This document shows positions 9,945-20,872 of a stretch of 64,000 nt of DNA, one piece after another. Where the stretch lies: the NCBI GenBank assembly GCA_964017235.1, contig OZ024938.1, forward strand, positions 49,512,332 through 49,576,331. Reading direction: 5' to 3'. Under the pieces are notes generated by a model. The model made no database searches. It worked only from the letters and a program-made list of their open reading frames with translations, and had not been told where the DNA came from. A program made the position numbers and the translations under genes. Numbering within the stretch: the stretch's first letter is position 1; the number at the start of each line of letters is the position of its first letter. Source of the DNA: Sabellastarte sp. h YS-2021 (lineage: Eukaryota > Annelida > Polychaeta > Sabellida > Sabellidae).

Positions 9945-10858
9945 AGTCCATTGCTGACTTCCTTTTATACCTCTTTGAGGACAGGAAGTTACAACCAAGC
10001 ACCATTGATGGATACAGGTCTGCCATTGCTGATAAGCTGGGCAATACTATAATCAATGTCAGCAAAGAGGATAATCTCACTCGTCTCTTGGACAGTTTCC
10101 ACAGAGATAGACCCAAAGGAAGGAGGGGAGTACCTTCGTGGAACCTCTCTCTAGTACTACACCAACTAACAAAGGCTCCCTTTGAGCCCCTTAAGGAAGC
10201 ATCTTTGAAACATCTTACTTTCAAATCAGTCTTCCTTTTAGCCTTAGGGTCGGGGAAAAGAAGAAGTGAGACCCACGCATGGCAGCATAGGAATATCAGG
10301 CACCAATCCGATTGGTCTAAGGTATCTCTTTTTCCATCTCCCAGCTTTCTTTCCAAGAACCAGCTGGCCAAGGAGGGCCCAGAGAGCATAGCCCCAGTGG
10401 TCATTCCGGCTCTGGCCCCTACTCTGGATAGATCCCTCAAGTCTGACAGATCCCTTTGTCCAGTGAGAGCCTTACGCTACTACTTGGACAGGACCTCTGA
10501 CCTCAGGCAAAACAAAGAGTTAGTCTTTGTCTCCTTCAAGAAAGGTTTTGATAGAGACATCTCCCCTGCCACTATCTCCTCATGGATCAAGCAGACTGTG
10601 ATCCTATGCTATGAGCTCTCTGATCAGCAGGCTCACACCCTACACCAAGTCAAGGCTCATGATGTTAGAGCCTTTGCAGCTTCTAAGGCCTTCCAGGCTG
10701 GAGTGTCCTTAGAGCAAACATTGTCTGCATGCCACTGGAAATCACATAATACCTTCACGCAATTCTATTTGAAGGATGTGGCATGGGCGGATTCAGAGCT
10801 CTACCATTTAGGCCCTGTAGTGGCTGCTCAGCAGATCCACCAACAATCCAAGGCCTAG
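9785..10858 (+). CDS. DIRS tyrosine recombinase (integrase)
   Basis: About 357 codons in frame 2, ending at TAG 10856-10858. The N-terminal core-binding part includes STRSVYEAKWAIFTKWC and LQPSTIDGYRSAIA. Catalytic signatures seen are the first Arg in LGSGKRRSETHAW (about 10257), H-x-x-R in KAHDVRAF (10658-10669), CHWKSHNTF (about 10730) and the nucleophile Tyr in TQFYLKD (10766-10768): the R-H-R-H/W-Y set. The enzyme inserts the circular cDNA without target duplication. The frame stays open upstream to 7802 through the RT region; 9785 is chosen because similarity to the recombinase family begins here, so the start is approximate. How the protein is expressed (frameshift, reinitiation or splicing) cannot be seen. 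Confidence 0.93.
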   Translation, partial: RATKIKEQGFSEAVAARIEAPQRSSTRSVYEAKWAIFTKWCDSNQVDFRTPTVKSIADFLLYLFEDRKLQPSTIDGYRSAIADKLGNTIINVSKEDNLTRLLDSFHRDRPKGRRGVPSWNLSLVLHQLTKAPFEPLKEASLKHLTFKSVFLLALGSGKRRSETHAWQHRNIRHQSDWSKVSLFPSPSFLSKNQLAKEGPESIAPVVIPALAPTLDRSLKSDRSLCPVRALRYYLDRTSDLRQNKELVFVSFKKGFDRDISPATISSWIKQTVILCYELSDQQAHTLHQVKAHDVRAFAASKAFQAGVSLEQTLSACHWKSHNTFTQFYLKDVAWADSELYHLGPVVAAQQIHQQSKA

Positions 10859-11427
10859 AGGAGATGTAAAAATTGTAAATAGTGTATATACAGTTAAGAA
10901 TTACAAAAAAAAACAAAAAAACTAGAGGATCGCTCGCAAAAAAAAAAGATAATGTTTTTGCATAGCAAAAACAAAGCGTCCCGAAAAGGATATAAAGGTG
11001 AGTGCTAAAGTATTAAGAAAATGCTTCGTTTCTAGCCTTATACTGTTGTGGCAACCAAAGTCAGCGCAGTCTGCTCTATCTAGCATGGTTTTCAAGATAT
11101 AAGCATTTTTGTGTTTTGCAAAAAATAAAAAAATTAAAAATGTCCGCTATATTTGGCGAGACAAAAATATTTTGAAAATTGGCATGGCTACTCTGCAGAG
11201 ATACCCAGCAGGTCCAAAATTTTGTTGAGTTCACTCCATATAGCACGGTTTTCGAGATATAAGCATTTTTGTGTTTTGCAAAAACTTTGAAAATTCAAAA
11301 TGGCCACCATTTGTGGGGGGACAAAAATTTTTGTCAAGACCACTCCCGTGGTGTGTATCTCCCGCCGAGCATTAAAGCAGAAGAAATAGCTTTTCCGAGA
11401 TATTCACAATTTTTCATTTTCGTGTGT

Positions 11428-14400
11428 GAAAGGTCTTCCAAAAGTAGGTGAATGAGTTATTTGAGAAAAATTGGCTATCTGCAATACTATTAAGAGATAA
11501 TTCACATTTACTCATTTTGAGTAGGTGAATAATTATCTATGGGTCTGAAACTTCACCAAGTGAAAGCTCTCCCAAAAGTAGGTGAATGAGTTATTTGAGA
11601 AAAATTGGCTATCTGCAATACTTTTAGAGATAATTCGCATTTACTCATTTTGAGTAGGTGAGTAATTAGCTATGGGTCTGAAACTTCACCATGTGAAAGC
11701 TCTCCCACAAGTAGATGAATGAGTATTTGATAAAAATTGGGTATCCGCAATACTTTTACAGATAATTAGCATTTACTCATTTTGAGTAGGTGAATAAATA
11801 GCTATGGGTCTGAAACTTCACAGAGCGAAAGCTCTCCCAAAAGTAGGTGAATGAGTTATTTGAAAAAAATTGGCTATCTGCAATACTTTTACAGATAATT
11901 CACATTTACTCATTTTGAGTAGGTGAATAATTAGCTATGGGTCTGAAACTTCACCAAGTGAAAGCTCTGCCAAAAGTAGGTGAATGAGTTATTTGAGAAA
12001 AATTGGCTATCTGCAATACTTTTAGAGATAATTCGCATTTACTCATTTTGAGTAGGTGAGTAATTTGCTATGGGTCTGAAACTTCACCAAGTGAAAGCTC
12101 TCCCAAAAGTAGGTGAATGAGTTATTTGAGAAAAATTGGCTATCTGCAATACTTTTAGAGATAATTCGCATTTACTCATTTTGAGTAGACGAGTAATTAG
12201 CTATGGGTCTGAAACTTCACCAAGTGAAAGCTCTCCCAAAAGTAGGTGAATGATTAATTTGAGAAAAATTGGCTGTCTGCAATACTTTTAGAGATAATTC
12301 GCATTTACTCATTTTGAGTAGGTGAGTAATTAGCTATGGGTCTGAAACTTCACCAAGTGAAAGCTCTCCTAAAAGTAGGTGAATGATTAATTTGAGAAAA
12401 ATTGGCTATCTGCAATACTTTTAGAGATAATTCGCATTTACTCATTTTGAGTAGATGAGTAATTAGCTATGGGTCTGAAACTTCACCAAGTGAAAGCTCT
12501 CCCAAAAGTAGGTGAATGAGTTATTTGAGAAAAATTGGCTATCTGCAATACTTTTAGAGATAATTCGCATTTACTCATTTTGAGTAGGTGAGTAATTAGC
12601 TATGGGTCTGAAACTTCACCATGTGAAAGCTCTCCCACAAGTAGATGAATGAGTATTTGATAAAAATTGGGTATCCGCAATACTTTTACAGATAATTAGC
12701 ATTTACTCATTTTGAGTAGGTGAATAAATAGCTATGGGTCTGAAACTTCACAGAGCGAAAGCTCTCCCAAAAGTAGGTGAATGAGTTATTTGAAAAAAAT
12801 TGGCTATCTGCAATACTTTTAGAGATAATTCACATTTACTCATTTTGAGTAGGTGAATAATTAGCTATGGGTCTGAAACTTCACCAAGTGAAAGCTCTGC
12901 CAAAAGTAGGTGAATGAGTTATTTGAGAAAAATTGGCTATCTGCAATACTTTTAGAGATAATTCGCATTTACTCATTTTGAGTAGGTGAGTAATTAGCTA
13001 TGGGTCTGAAACTTCACCAAGTGAAAGCTCTCCCAAAAGTAGGTGAATGAGTTATTTGAGAAAAATTGGCTATCTGCAATACTTTTAGAGATAATTCGCA
13101 TTTACTCATTTTGAGTAGACGAGTAATTAGCTATGGGTCTGAAACTTCACCAAGTGAAAGCTCTCCCCAAAGTAGGTGAATGATTAATTTGAGAAAAATT
13201 GGCTATCTGCAATACTTTTAGAGATAATTCGCATTTACTCATTTTGAGTAGGTGAGTAATTTGCTATGGGTCTGAAACTTCACCAAGTGAAAGCTCTCCC
13301 AAAAGTAGGTGAATGAGTTATTTGAGAAAAATTGGCTATCTGCAATACTTTTAGAGATAATTCGCATTTACTCATTTTGAGTAGACGAGTAATTAGCTAT
13401 GGGTCTGAAACTTCACCAAGTGAAAGCTCTCCCAAAAGTAGGTGAATGATTAATTTGAGAAAAATTGGCTGTCTGCAATACTTTTAGAGATAATTCGCAT
13501 TTACTCATTTTGAGTAGGTGAGTAATTAGCTATGGGTCTGAAACTTCACCAAGTGAAAGCTCTCCTAAAAGTAGGTGAATGATTAATTTGAGAAAAATTG
13601 GCTATCTGCAATACTTTTAGAGATAATTCGCATTTACTCATTTTGAGTAGATGAGTAATTAGCTATGGGTCTGAAACTTCACCAAGTGAAAGCTCTCCCA
13701 AAAGTAGGTGAATGAGTTATTTGAGAAAAATTGGCTATCTGCAATACTTTTAGAGATAATTCGCATTTACTCATTTTGAGTAGGTGAGTAATTAGCTATG
13801 GGTCTGAAACTTCACCATGTGAAAGCTCTCCCACAAGTAGATGAATGAGTATTTGATAAAAATTGGGTATCCGCAATACTTTTACAGATAATTAGCATTT
13901 ACTCATTTTGAGTAGGTGAATAAATAGCTATGGGTCTGAAACTTCACAGAGCGAAAGCTCTCCCAAAAGTAGGTGAATGAGTTATTTGAAAAAAATTGGC
14001 TATCTGCAATACTTTTAGAGATAATTCACATTTACTCATTTTGAGTAGGTGAATAATTAGCTATGGGTCTGAAACTTCACCAAGTGAAAGCTCTGCCAAA
14101 AGTAGGTGAATGAGTTATTTGAGAAAAATTGGCTATCTGCAATACTTTTAGAGATAATTCGCATTTACTCATTTTGAGTAGGTGAGTAATTAGCTATGGG
14201 TCTGAAACTTCACCAAGTGAAAGCTCTCCCAAAAGTAGGTGAATGAGTTATTTGAGAAAAATTGGCTATCTGCAATACTTTTAGAGATAATTCGCATTTA
14301 CTCATTTTGAGTAGACGAGTAATTAGCTATGGGTCTGAAACTTCACCAAGTGAAAGCTCTCCCCAAAGTAGGTGAATGATTAATTTGAGAAAAATTGGCT

Positions 14401-16080
14401 ATCTGCAATACTTTTAGAGATAATTCGCATTTACTCATTTTGAGTAGGTGAGTAATTAGCTATGGGTCTGAAACTTCACCAAGTGAAAGCTCTCCCAAAA
14501 GTAGGTGAATGATTAATTTGAGAAAAATTGGCTATCTGCAATACTTTTAGAGATAATTCGCATTTACTCATTTTGAGTAGGTGAGTAATTAGCTATGGGT
14601 CTGAAACTTCACCAAGTGAAAGCTCTGCCAAAAGTAGGTGAATGAGTTATTTGAGAAAAATTGGCTATCTGCAATACTTTTACAGATAATTCGCATTTAC
14701 TCATTTTGAGTAGGTGAGTAATTAGCTATGGGTCTGAAATTTCACAGAGTGAAAGCTCTCCCAAAAGTAGGTGAATGAGTTATTTGAGAAAAATTGGCTA
14801 TCTGCAATACTTTTAGAGATAATTCGCATTTACTCATTTTGAGTAGGTGAGTAATTAGCTATGGGTCTGAAACTTCACCAAGTGAAAGCTCTCCCAAAAG
14901 TAGGTGAATGAGTTATTTGAGAAAAATTGGCTATCTGCAATACTTTTAGAGATAATTCGCATTTACTCATTTTGAGTAGGTGAGTAATTAGCTATGGGTC
15001 TGAAACTTCACCAAGTGAAAGCTCTCCCAAAAGTAGGTGAATGAGTTATTTGAGAAAAATTGGCTATCTGCAATACTTTTAGAGATAATTCGCATTTACT
15101 CATTTTGAGTAGGTGAGTAATTAGCTATGGGTCTGAAACTTCACCAAGTGAAAGCTCTCCCAAAAGTAGGTGAATGAGTTATTTGAGAAAAATTGGCTAT
15201 CTGCAATACTTTTAGAGATAATTCGCATTTACTCATTTTGAGTAGGTGAGTAATTAGCTATGGGTCTGAAACTTCACCAAGTGAAAGCTCTGCCAAAAGT
15301 AGGTGAATGAGTTATTTGAGAAAAATTGGCTATCTGCAATACTTTTAGAGATAATTCGCATTTACTCATTTTGAGTAGGTGAGTAATTAGCTATGGGTCT
15401 GAAATTTCACAGAGTGAAAGCTCTCCCAAAAGTAGGTGAATGAGTTATTTGAGAAAAATTGGCTATCTGCAATACTTTTAGAGATAATTCGCATTTACTC
15501 ATTTTGAGTAGGTGAGTAATTAGCTATGGGTCTGAAACTTCACCAAGTGAAAGCTCTCCCAAAAGTAGGTGAATGAGTTATTTGAGAAAAATTGGCTATC
15601 TGCAATACTTTTAGAGATAATTCGCATTTACTCATTTTGAGTAGGTGAGTAATTAGCTATGGGTCTGAAACTTCACCAAGTGAAAGCTCTCCCAAAAGTA
15701 GGTGAATGAGTTATTTGAGAAAAATTGGCTATCTGCAATACTTTTAGAGATAATTCGCATTTACTCATTTTGAGTAGGTGAGTAATTAGCTATGGGTCTG
15801 AAACTTCACCATGTGAAAGCTCTCCCAAAAGTAGATGAATGAGTTATTTGATAAAAATTGGGTATCCGCAATACTTTTACAGATAATTAGCATTTACTCA
15901 TTTTGAGTAGGTAAATAATTAGCTATGGGTCTGAAACTTCACCATGTGAAAGCTCTCCCAAAAGTAGGTGAATGAGTTATTTGAGAAAAATTGGCCATCT
16001 GCAATACTTTTAGAGGTAATTCGCATTTACTCTTTTTGAGTAGGTGAGCAATTAGCTATGGGTCTGAAACTTCACCAAGT
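11428..16080 (-). repeat. 133-bp satellite array, about 35 units (copy 1)
   Basis: Regular 133-base period measured at GAAAGCTCT (for example 14884, 15017, 15150). Units contain TACTCA-TTT-TGAGTA, a perfect small palindrome. Variant units form longer blocks that recur at 11691, 12621 and 13817, that is 7 and then 9 units apart, a higher-order structure. Units near the right end are most uniform. Confidence 0.95.
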
Positions 16081-16089
16081 GAAAGCTCT

Positions 16090-17215
16090 TTGGGATAGCT
16101 GCTCTGCAGAGATACCCTGAAGATAAAAAATTTCGTCGAAATCGCTCTATGTAGCACAGTTTTCGAAATATTAGCATTTTTGTGTTTTGCAATTTTTGCG
16201 CAAAAATTCGAAAATTCAAAATGGCCGCCATTTTTGGCAAGATAAAATTTTTTTGAAAATTGGCATGGCTACTCTGCAGAGATACCCAGTGGGTCAAAAA
16301 TTTCGTCGAAATCGCTCTATCTAGCACGGTTTTCGAGATATAAGCATTTTTGTGTTTTGCAATTTTGCGAAAAATTCGAAAATTCAAAATGGCCGCCATT
16401 TTTTGCGAGAAATTTTTTGTTTGAAAATTGGCATGGCTACTCTGCAGAGATACCCTTCGGGTCAAAAATTTCGTCGAAATCGCTCTATCTAGCAGGGTTT
16501 TTGAGATATCAGCATTTTTATGTTTTGCAATTTTTGCGAAAAATTCGAAAATTCAAAATGGCCGCCATTTTTGGCGAGACAAAATTTTTTTGAAAATTGG
16601 CATGGCTACTCTGCAGATATACCCTGTGGGTCAAAAATTTCGTCGAAATCGCTCTATCTAGCAGGGTTTTCGAGATATAAGCATTTTTATGTTTTGCAAT
16701 TTTTGCGAAAAATTCGAAAATTCAAAATGGCCGCCATTTTTGGCGAGAGAAAATTTTTTTCAAAATTGGGATAACTACTCTGCAGAGATACCCTGTGGGT
16801 CAAAAATTTCGTCGAAATCGCTCTATCTAGCACGGTTTTCGAGATATAAGCATTTTTGTGTATTGCAATTTTTGCGAAAATTTCGAAAATTCAAAATGGC
16901 CGCCATTTTTAGCGAGACAAAATTTTTTTGAAAATTGGGTAAAGTACTCCGCAGAGATATCCTGCGAGTCAAAAATTTTGTCGAAATTGCTCTATCTAGC
17001 ACGGTTTTTGAGATACAAGCATTTTTGTGTTTTGCAATTTTTGCGAAAATTTCGAAAATTCAAAATGGCCGCCATTTTGGGCGAGACAAAAATTTTTTGA
17101 AAATTGGGATAACTACTCCGCAGAGATACCCTGTGGGGCAAAAAATTCGTCGAAATCGCTCTATCTAGCACGGTTTTCGAGATATAAGCATTTTTGTGTT
17201 TTCCTTATTTGGAAA
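16090..17215 (-). repeat. 169-bp tandem array, six units (copy 1)
   Basis: AAAATGGCCGCCATTTT recurs at 168-169-base steps (16221, 16389, 16558, 16727, 16896, 17065). Each unit also has CTCTATCTAGCACGGTTTTC and a GAGATATAAGCATTTTTGTG segment. Two diverged units lie on the other side of the 133-bp array (about 11040-11330). A repeat length that is not a multiple of three gives long artificial ORFs. Confidence 0.93.
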
Positions 17216-17597
17216 ATTCGTAATGATTAATTAATCATTAATTACTCGGCCATTTCTTGACCAATCAATGCCAAAATCTAATGATTTCCAGATTTTAATA
17301 GAATGAATGTATTTGCCAAGTTTCAGGTGAATTGATAAAATTCCTTTCAAGTTATCATCCGGACAAGCTTCCCCATCGAAAAAAGACATTTTTGGTCATG
17401 TGACCTCTCTGATTGGTTGAAATGTCACTGCAGCATATTCAAAAAAATTCCCCAAGGCTACTGCCTAAACCTGCCAAATTTGAAAAGAATCCGCCTAACG
17501 GTTACAGAGTTATAAGGAAAACAAAATGCGGAGCCGGCGGAGCCGCAGGAGCCGGAAGCTCTCCCATACACAAACAAGCGTCCCTTGCGGGACGCTT

Positions 17598-17878
17598 AAA
17601 ACTGGAATGTGCTTCCTTCGGGAGGTCTTTACTGCTGTAGGACTGAACTCATCCCTCTCATCCTCTACCTCAGAGCAGGTCTGTACAAAAGAGGGGGGGG
17701 GGGGGGGGGAGGAACGAGGTTGATTCTGACGGTTAAACTCTAGATAACCGGATGATGATATTCAACCATGGCCGACAAGGTCATTGACTTTAAGTCTGAC
17801 CGGGCCAGTAGGTTCTTTATCCTGAGTTCAATTCTTAAGTCCCTAGTAACTTGCCCGCCATCCAAGCGGTAGTTATTC
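17598..17878 (+). other. DIRS 3' untranslated region resumed after nested insertion
   Basis: Sequence between the end of Helentron-like copy 1 and the internal complementary region. It includes a G17 run (about 17693-17709) and no ORF. It continues the DIRS 3' region interrupted at 10921, a poly(A)-rich stretch. Confidence 0.75.
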
Positions 17879-17975
17879 AGCTATTGTCCATTGGATAGGA
17901 TGTATTAACGCAATAAAATTGCAAATTTAATAAGTAAATTAAATTTTTATAAGTTAATACCCTATCCAATGGACA
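17879..17975 (+). repeat. DIRS internal complementary region
   Basis: Bases 17879-17918 are the exact reverse complement of the left edge 5144-5183. Bases 17919-17975 are the exact reverse complement of the right edge 18193-18249. The two halves abut at 17918/17919, representing the joined element ends. This is the template used in the DIRS rolling-circle-like replication model and is diagnostic of the order. Confidence 0.95.
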
Positions 17976-18033
17976 CACAAGACCCTCCCACCGACCCCGC
18001 TAGCACTTTACTAGGGGTTTAATTAGTTTAGAC

Positions 18034-18207
18034 AACGAAAAAGGTGCTATGACGTCACGCTGTCTAGACAGAAGGAAGTACGACACGCCACCTGGCGAGT
18101 GCACAAGTGCTCCGGACCGACCTGCTGGTGGAAACACAGGACGTCTTTTTCTGACGTTTGGCGGGCCGGTCTGCGCCGACCGGATAAGCTATTGTCCATT
18201 GGATAGG
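18034..18207 (-). repeat. DIRS right inverted terminal repeat
   Basis: 174 bases, inverted match to 5163-5336. The following 42 bases (18208-18249, ending AAATTTGCAA) are the right-specific outer edge and are also present, inverted, in the internal complementary region. Confidence 0.93.
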
Positions 18208-18249
18208 GTATTAACTTATAAAAATTTAATTTACTTATTAAATTTGCAA

Positions 18250-19061
18250 ATTCACTGGTGTCCTTGTATGGATGACAGTCTTTTTCACATTTTCTCTTTA
18301 AATACGCTATTATACTAATCATAAATGATACAAAATGGTGGATAATGAAAGTAAAATATCCCTCATTTAACATAGACAGAAAAATATATCCCTCATGAAG
18401 AATAACAATATGCTCTCGTATATTTCCACCTTCATTTGTGATATATATTTTCTGCATGGTCATCTGTGGTGTTTTGGTGTCATCCTAGCTTTCGTGCATC
18501 ATTTTTTCCCAGGAGTTTGGACATAAATTATACTGTAATAGTCTAAATTTTCAATTTGATTAATATTTATGTTTATTACTAATTGAGGTTTTAGTGAAAA
18601 CGTAACTGAAAATCAGTTTTACAGGGGATTGCTTCTTAACGCATTGATTTTCATGTGATAAACATATGCTTAGACTTAACTAAGAAAATTATATTTGTTG
18701 TCCCATGACATCATGCAGCCTTGTGATATATATTAGCATGTGTACAAAGTAATATTTTGAAAAATTTTAATCCAGAGTAAATGTAAATTCGCAAATTGGT
18801 ATATGACACGAAAACTCCATGTTAACTGTTTTCATTTGCTCTTTGTTTTCATAATCTTTTTGGTTTGAAAGTATGAATTAAAATTCAAGGGAAAAAATCT
18901 GTTATGTAGGGAAACAAATAGACACAAATAGACTGAAAGATTATTTGTTATAATTTTTACAACCAGTTCACATTTTAATAGCATGAAAACTCCACGGATC
19001 ATCATGCATATCATTCAGGGACTTTTCCTATTGTAACTACAAAAATATAACATTTATATAC
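18250..19061 (-). other. LANCL intron remainder
   Basis: AT-rich intronic sequence between the right end of the DIRS element and the LANCL exon. No gene, RNA or repeat structure recognised. Confidence 0.6.
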
Positions 19062-19182
19062 CTGCAGTTCCGGTATAGACAGAGTAATCATTGAAGTCAA
19101 GTGGTTCACCCAATCCAATGTATAGTTTTCTCAACATGGCCTCAATTTCTTCATTGAGTAATGTGGCAAAGCCTACATCCAG
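19062..19182 (-). CDS. LANCL: LANCL coding exon (N-terminal region)
   Basis: 121 bases: 40 codons plus one base, beginning LDVGFATLLNEEIEAM and ending DYSVYTGTAG. The acceptor is AG at 19184-19183 and the donor is GTATAT after CTGCAG. The next exon completes the glycine codon. The acceptor and the first 12 exon bases are also present in a 181-base direct duplication just to the right, so a second candidate acceptor exists. Confidence 0.88.
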
Positions 19183-19530
19183 CTATAAAAATATGATTAC
19201 TTTCAATAAACAGTAATGTATGTTATTTATACGGTCATCCACTGGACAGCAGGCAAATAAAATCATTATGGATGCAATGAAGTCAAAACAAAAGAAAAAA
19301 TAACAGTAAACGATACACTCATTCATATCTGGTTTATTATTTATAACAGCTGCCTACATCCAGCTATAAAAATATGATTACTTTCAATAAACAGTAATGT
19401 ATGTTATTTATACGGTCATCCACTGGACAGCAGGCAAATAAAATCATTATGGATGCAATGAAGTCAAAACAAAAGAAAAAATAACAGTAAACGATACACT
19501 CATTCATATCTGGTTTATTATTTATAACAG
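19171..19530 (+). repeat. 181-base-offset direct duplication across a LANCL splice acceptor
   Basis: 19171-19349 and 19352-19530 are near-identical 179-base copies separated by two bases. The left copy contains the intron/exon border of the LANCL exon at 19182; the right copy repeats the acceptor and 12 exon bases. It reads as a young local duplication. Confidence 0.92.
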
Positions 19531-19897
19531 ATTTTATGAGAAATAGATCTACTGGTAAACTGATCAGCACTTGTACTGCAATTTACTACTTATGAAATTT
19601 TGCTTAATTATTTCGTGGAACCCATTTTTCATTTGTCTATTGTACCAACGTGATTATTTCATTTGAAAAAAAAGCCTTTTGGATTGGTTAAAGGTGACCT
19701 ACTGTGTCAAAAAAATTGACTGGATAATGCTAAATATTACAAATAAGACCATGTTTAAACCTGATTCCTGGTATTAACAATTAATGTATTATGCTTGTTG
19801 AAGAGTATGTTTCAAATCAGACCACAAATAAACGAGTTATGACACTTGTATCAAATAGATTATAAGACTTAAAGACACTTTAAAGCGACCTTAGAAG

Positions 19898-19931
19898 TTA
19901 GAACCTGTACTGATTTTGGTACAGGTTCTAA
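19898..19931 (+). other. Perfect hairpin
   Basis: TTAGAACCTGTAC pairs perfectly with GTACAGGTTCTAA around an 8-base loop. It stands alone in otherwise featureless sequence 19531-20366. Function unknown. Confidence 0.6.
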
Positions 19932-20872
19932 GGTCACATTAGAGTTAGGAATATTTGTGAATATATGGTTCATAATTTCCTACTTGAAATCCAAGTAATA
20001 CTTAAAATCAAAGTTAGGAATAGTCTAAGTATTGTTTGTGAATATGGCACCAGGGGTCAATTTTACAAAATTGACAATTTTATAAAATTTCTAGTTGAAA
20101 TAATTTACTAATGACTGGTGCAGTAACGATGCGGCTCGACTTGGTCACAGTCGTTCTTGAGTGTTGAAATTACGATGCATCAGTTCATACTGTATATTGA
20201 TCGATTTTTCATCAAAACTTTTATAATACACCAAAATATTACTTACCTAATAAAATCTTATGATATTTAGCATTTTTAAAGAAAACAATCACATTTTTAA
20301 GTTGTTAAAGCTTTCAAGTAGAAACAACAATGGCTGCTTCCCTCAATTTTTAATCGCAAATATAAACTAGAGGATCGCTCGCAAAAAAAAAAGATAATGT
20401 TTTTGCATAGCAAAAACAAAGCGTCCCGAAAAGGATATAAAGGTGAGTGCTAAAGTATTAAGAAAATGCTTCGTTTCTAGCCTTATACTGTTGTGGCAAC
20501 CAAAGTCAGCGCAGTCTGCTCTATCTAGCATGGTTTTCAAGATATAAGCATTTTTGTGTTTTGCAAAAAATAAAAAAATTAAAAATGTCCGCTATATTTG
20601 GCGAGACAAAAATATTTTGAAAATTGGCATGGCTACTCTGCAGAGATACCCAGCAGGTCCAAAATTTTGTTGAGTTCGCTCCATATAGCACGGTTTTCGA
20701 GATATAAGCATTTTTGTGTTTTGCAAAAACTTTGAAAATTCAAAATGGCCACCATTTTTGGGGAGACAAAAATTTTTGTCAAGACCACTGCCGTGGTGTG
20801 TATGTCCCGCCGAGCATTAAAGCAGAAGAAATAGCTTTTCCGAGATATTCACAATTTTTCATTTTCGTGTGT

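Larger units (their letters stand above)
10922..17597 (-). mobile_element. Helentron-like non-autonomous element, copy 1, nested in DIRS
   Basis: About 6.7 kb, reading 5'-3' on the minus strand. The 5' end (17597 side) is a terminal hairpin AAGCGTCCC-GCAA-GGGACGCTT. The 3' end has a subterminal inverted GGGACGCTT, a palindrome GTTTTTGC-TAT-GCAAAAAC, a T-run and CTCTAG at 10922. That layout (asymmetric terminal inverted repeats, 3' palindrome, no clear target duplication) is what is described for Helitron2/Helentron elements and their non-autonomous HINE relatives. Inside are a 9-bp GGCGGAGCC minisatellite (3 units), a 169-bp tandem array and a 133-bp array of about 35 units. No Rep/helicase coding was found. 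Confidence 0.78.
5144..18249 (+). mobile_element. DIRS-type tyrosine-recombinase retrotransposon, with a nested element
   Basis: A full-length DIRS-like element of about 6.4 kb once the nested 6.7-kb Helentron-like element (10922-17597) is removed. In order it has the left inverted terminal repeat, gag-like region, RT/RNase H/methyltransferase-like ORF, overlapping tyrosine recombinase ORF, 3' untranslated region, internal complementary region and right inverted terminal repeat. Ends are placed by the internal complementary region, which contains the reverse complement of both outer edges fused together. There is no obvious target-site duplication, as expected for this order, which integrates as a circle through a tyrosine recombinase. 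It lies in a LANCL intron, antisense to that gene. Confidence 0.93.
483..19182 (-). other. LANCL: LanC-like protein gene (LANCL), partial, five exons in window
   Basis: Gene span on the minus strand; coding exons are 19182-19062, 4477-4261, 3709-3565, 1438-1298 and 567-483. All four junctions keep frame and together read 236 codons. Diagnostic LanC-like blocks seen in order are VYTGTAG+IALLHL across the first junction, FLFGDAGPLAIGAVIY, ELLFGRVGYLYSLLF, and PLMYDWHDKVYLGAAHG followed by FKFPSG. These match the N-terminal half of eukaryotic LANCL1/LANCL2 (about 400 residues), an alpha-toroid zinc protein related to bacterial lanthionine cyclases; vertebrate LANCLs bind glutathione and have been linked to glutathione adducts of damaged proteins. 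The RRRVSFLFGDAGPLAIGAVIY block looks closer to LANCL2 than LANCL1. The zinc-ligand CHG and HCG motifs would lie in exons left of the window. The first exon (roughly 20-40 residues) was not found to the right of 19182. The largest intron holds a DIRS retrotransposon. Confidence 0.9.

Noticed and set aside
9916-10440. 174-codon minus-strand ORF
   Set aside because: Antisense shadow of the tyrosine recombinase, with no recognisable domain.
16052-17230. Overlapping ORFs of 60-140 codons on both strands (also 23393-24738, 43388-44258) with repeated FCEKFENSKWPPF-like translations
   Set aside because: They are translations of the 169-bp tandem repeat; the period is one more than a multiple of three, so every frame yields a similar chain. 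No domain, no splice context.
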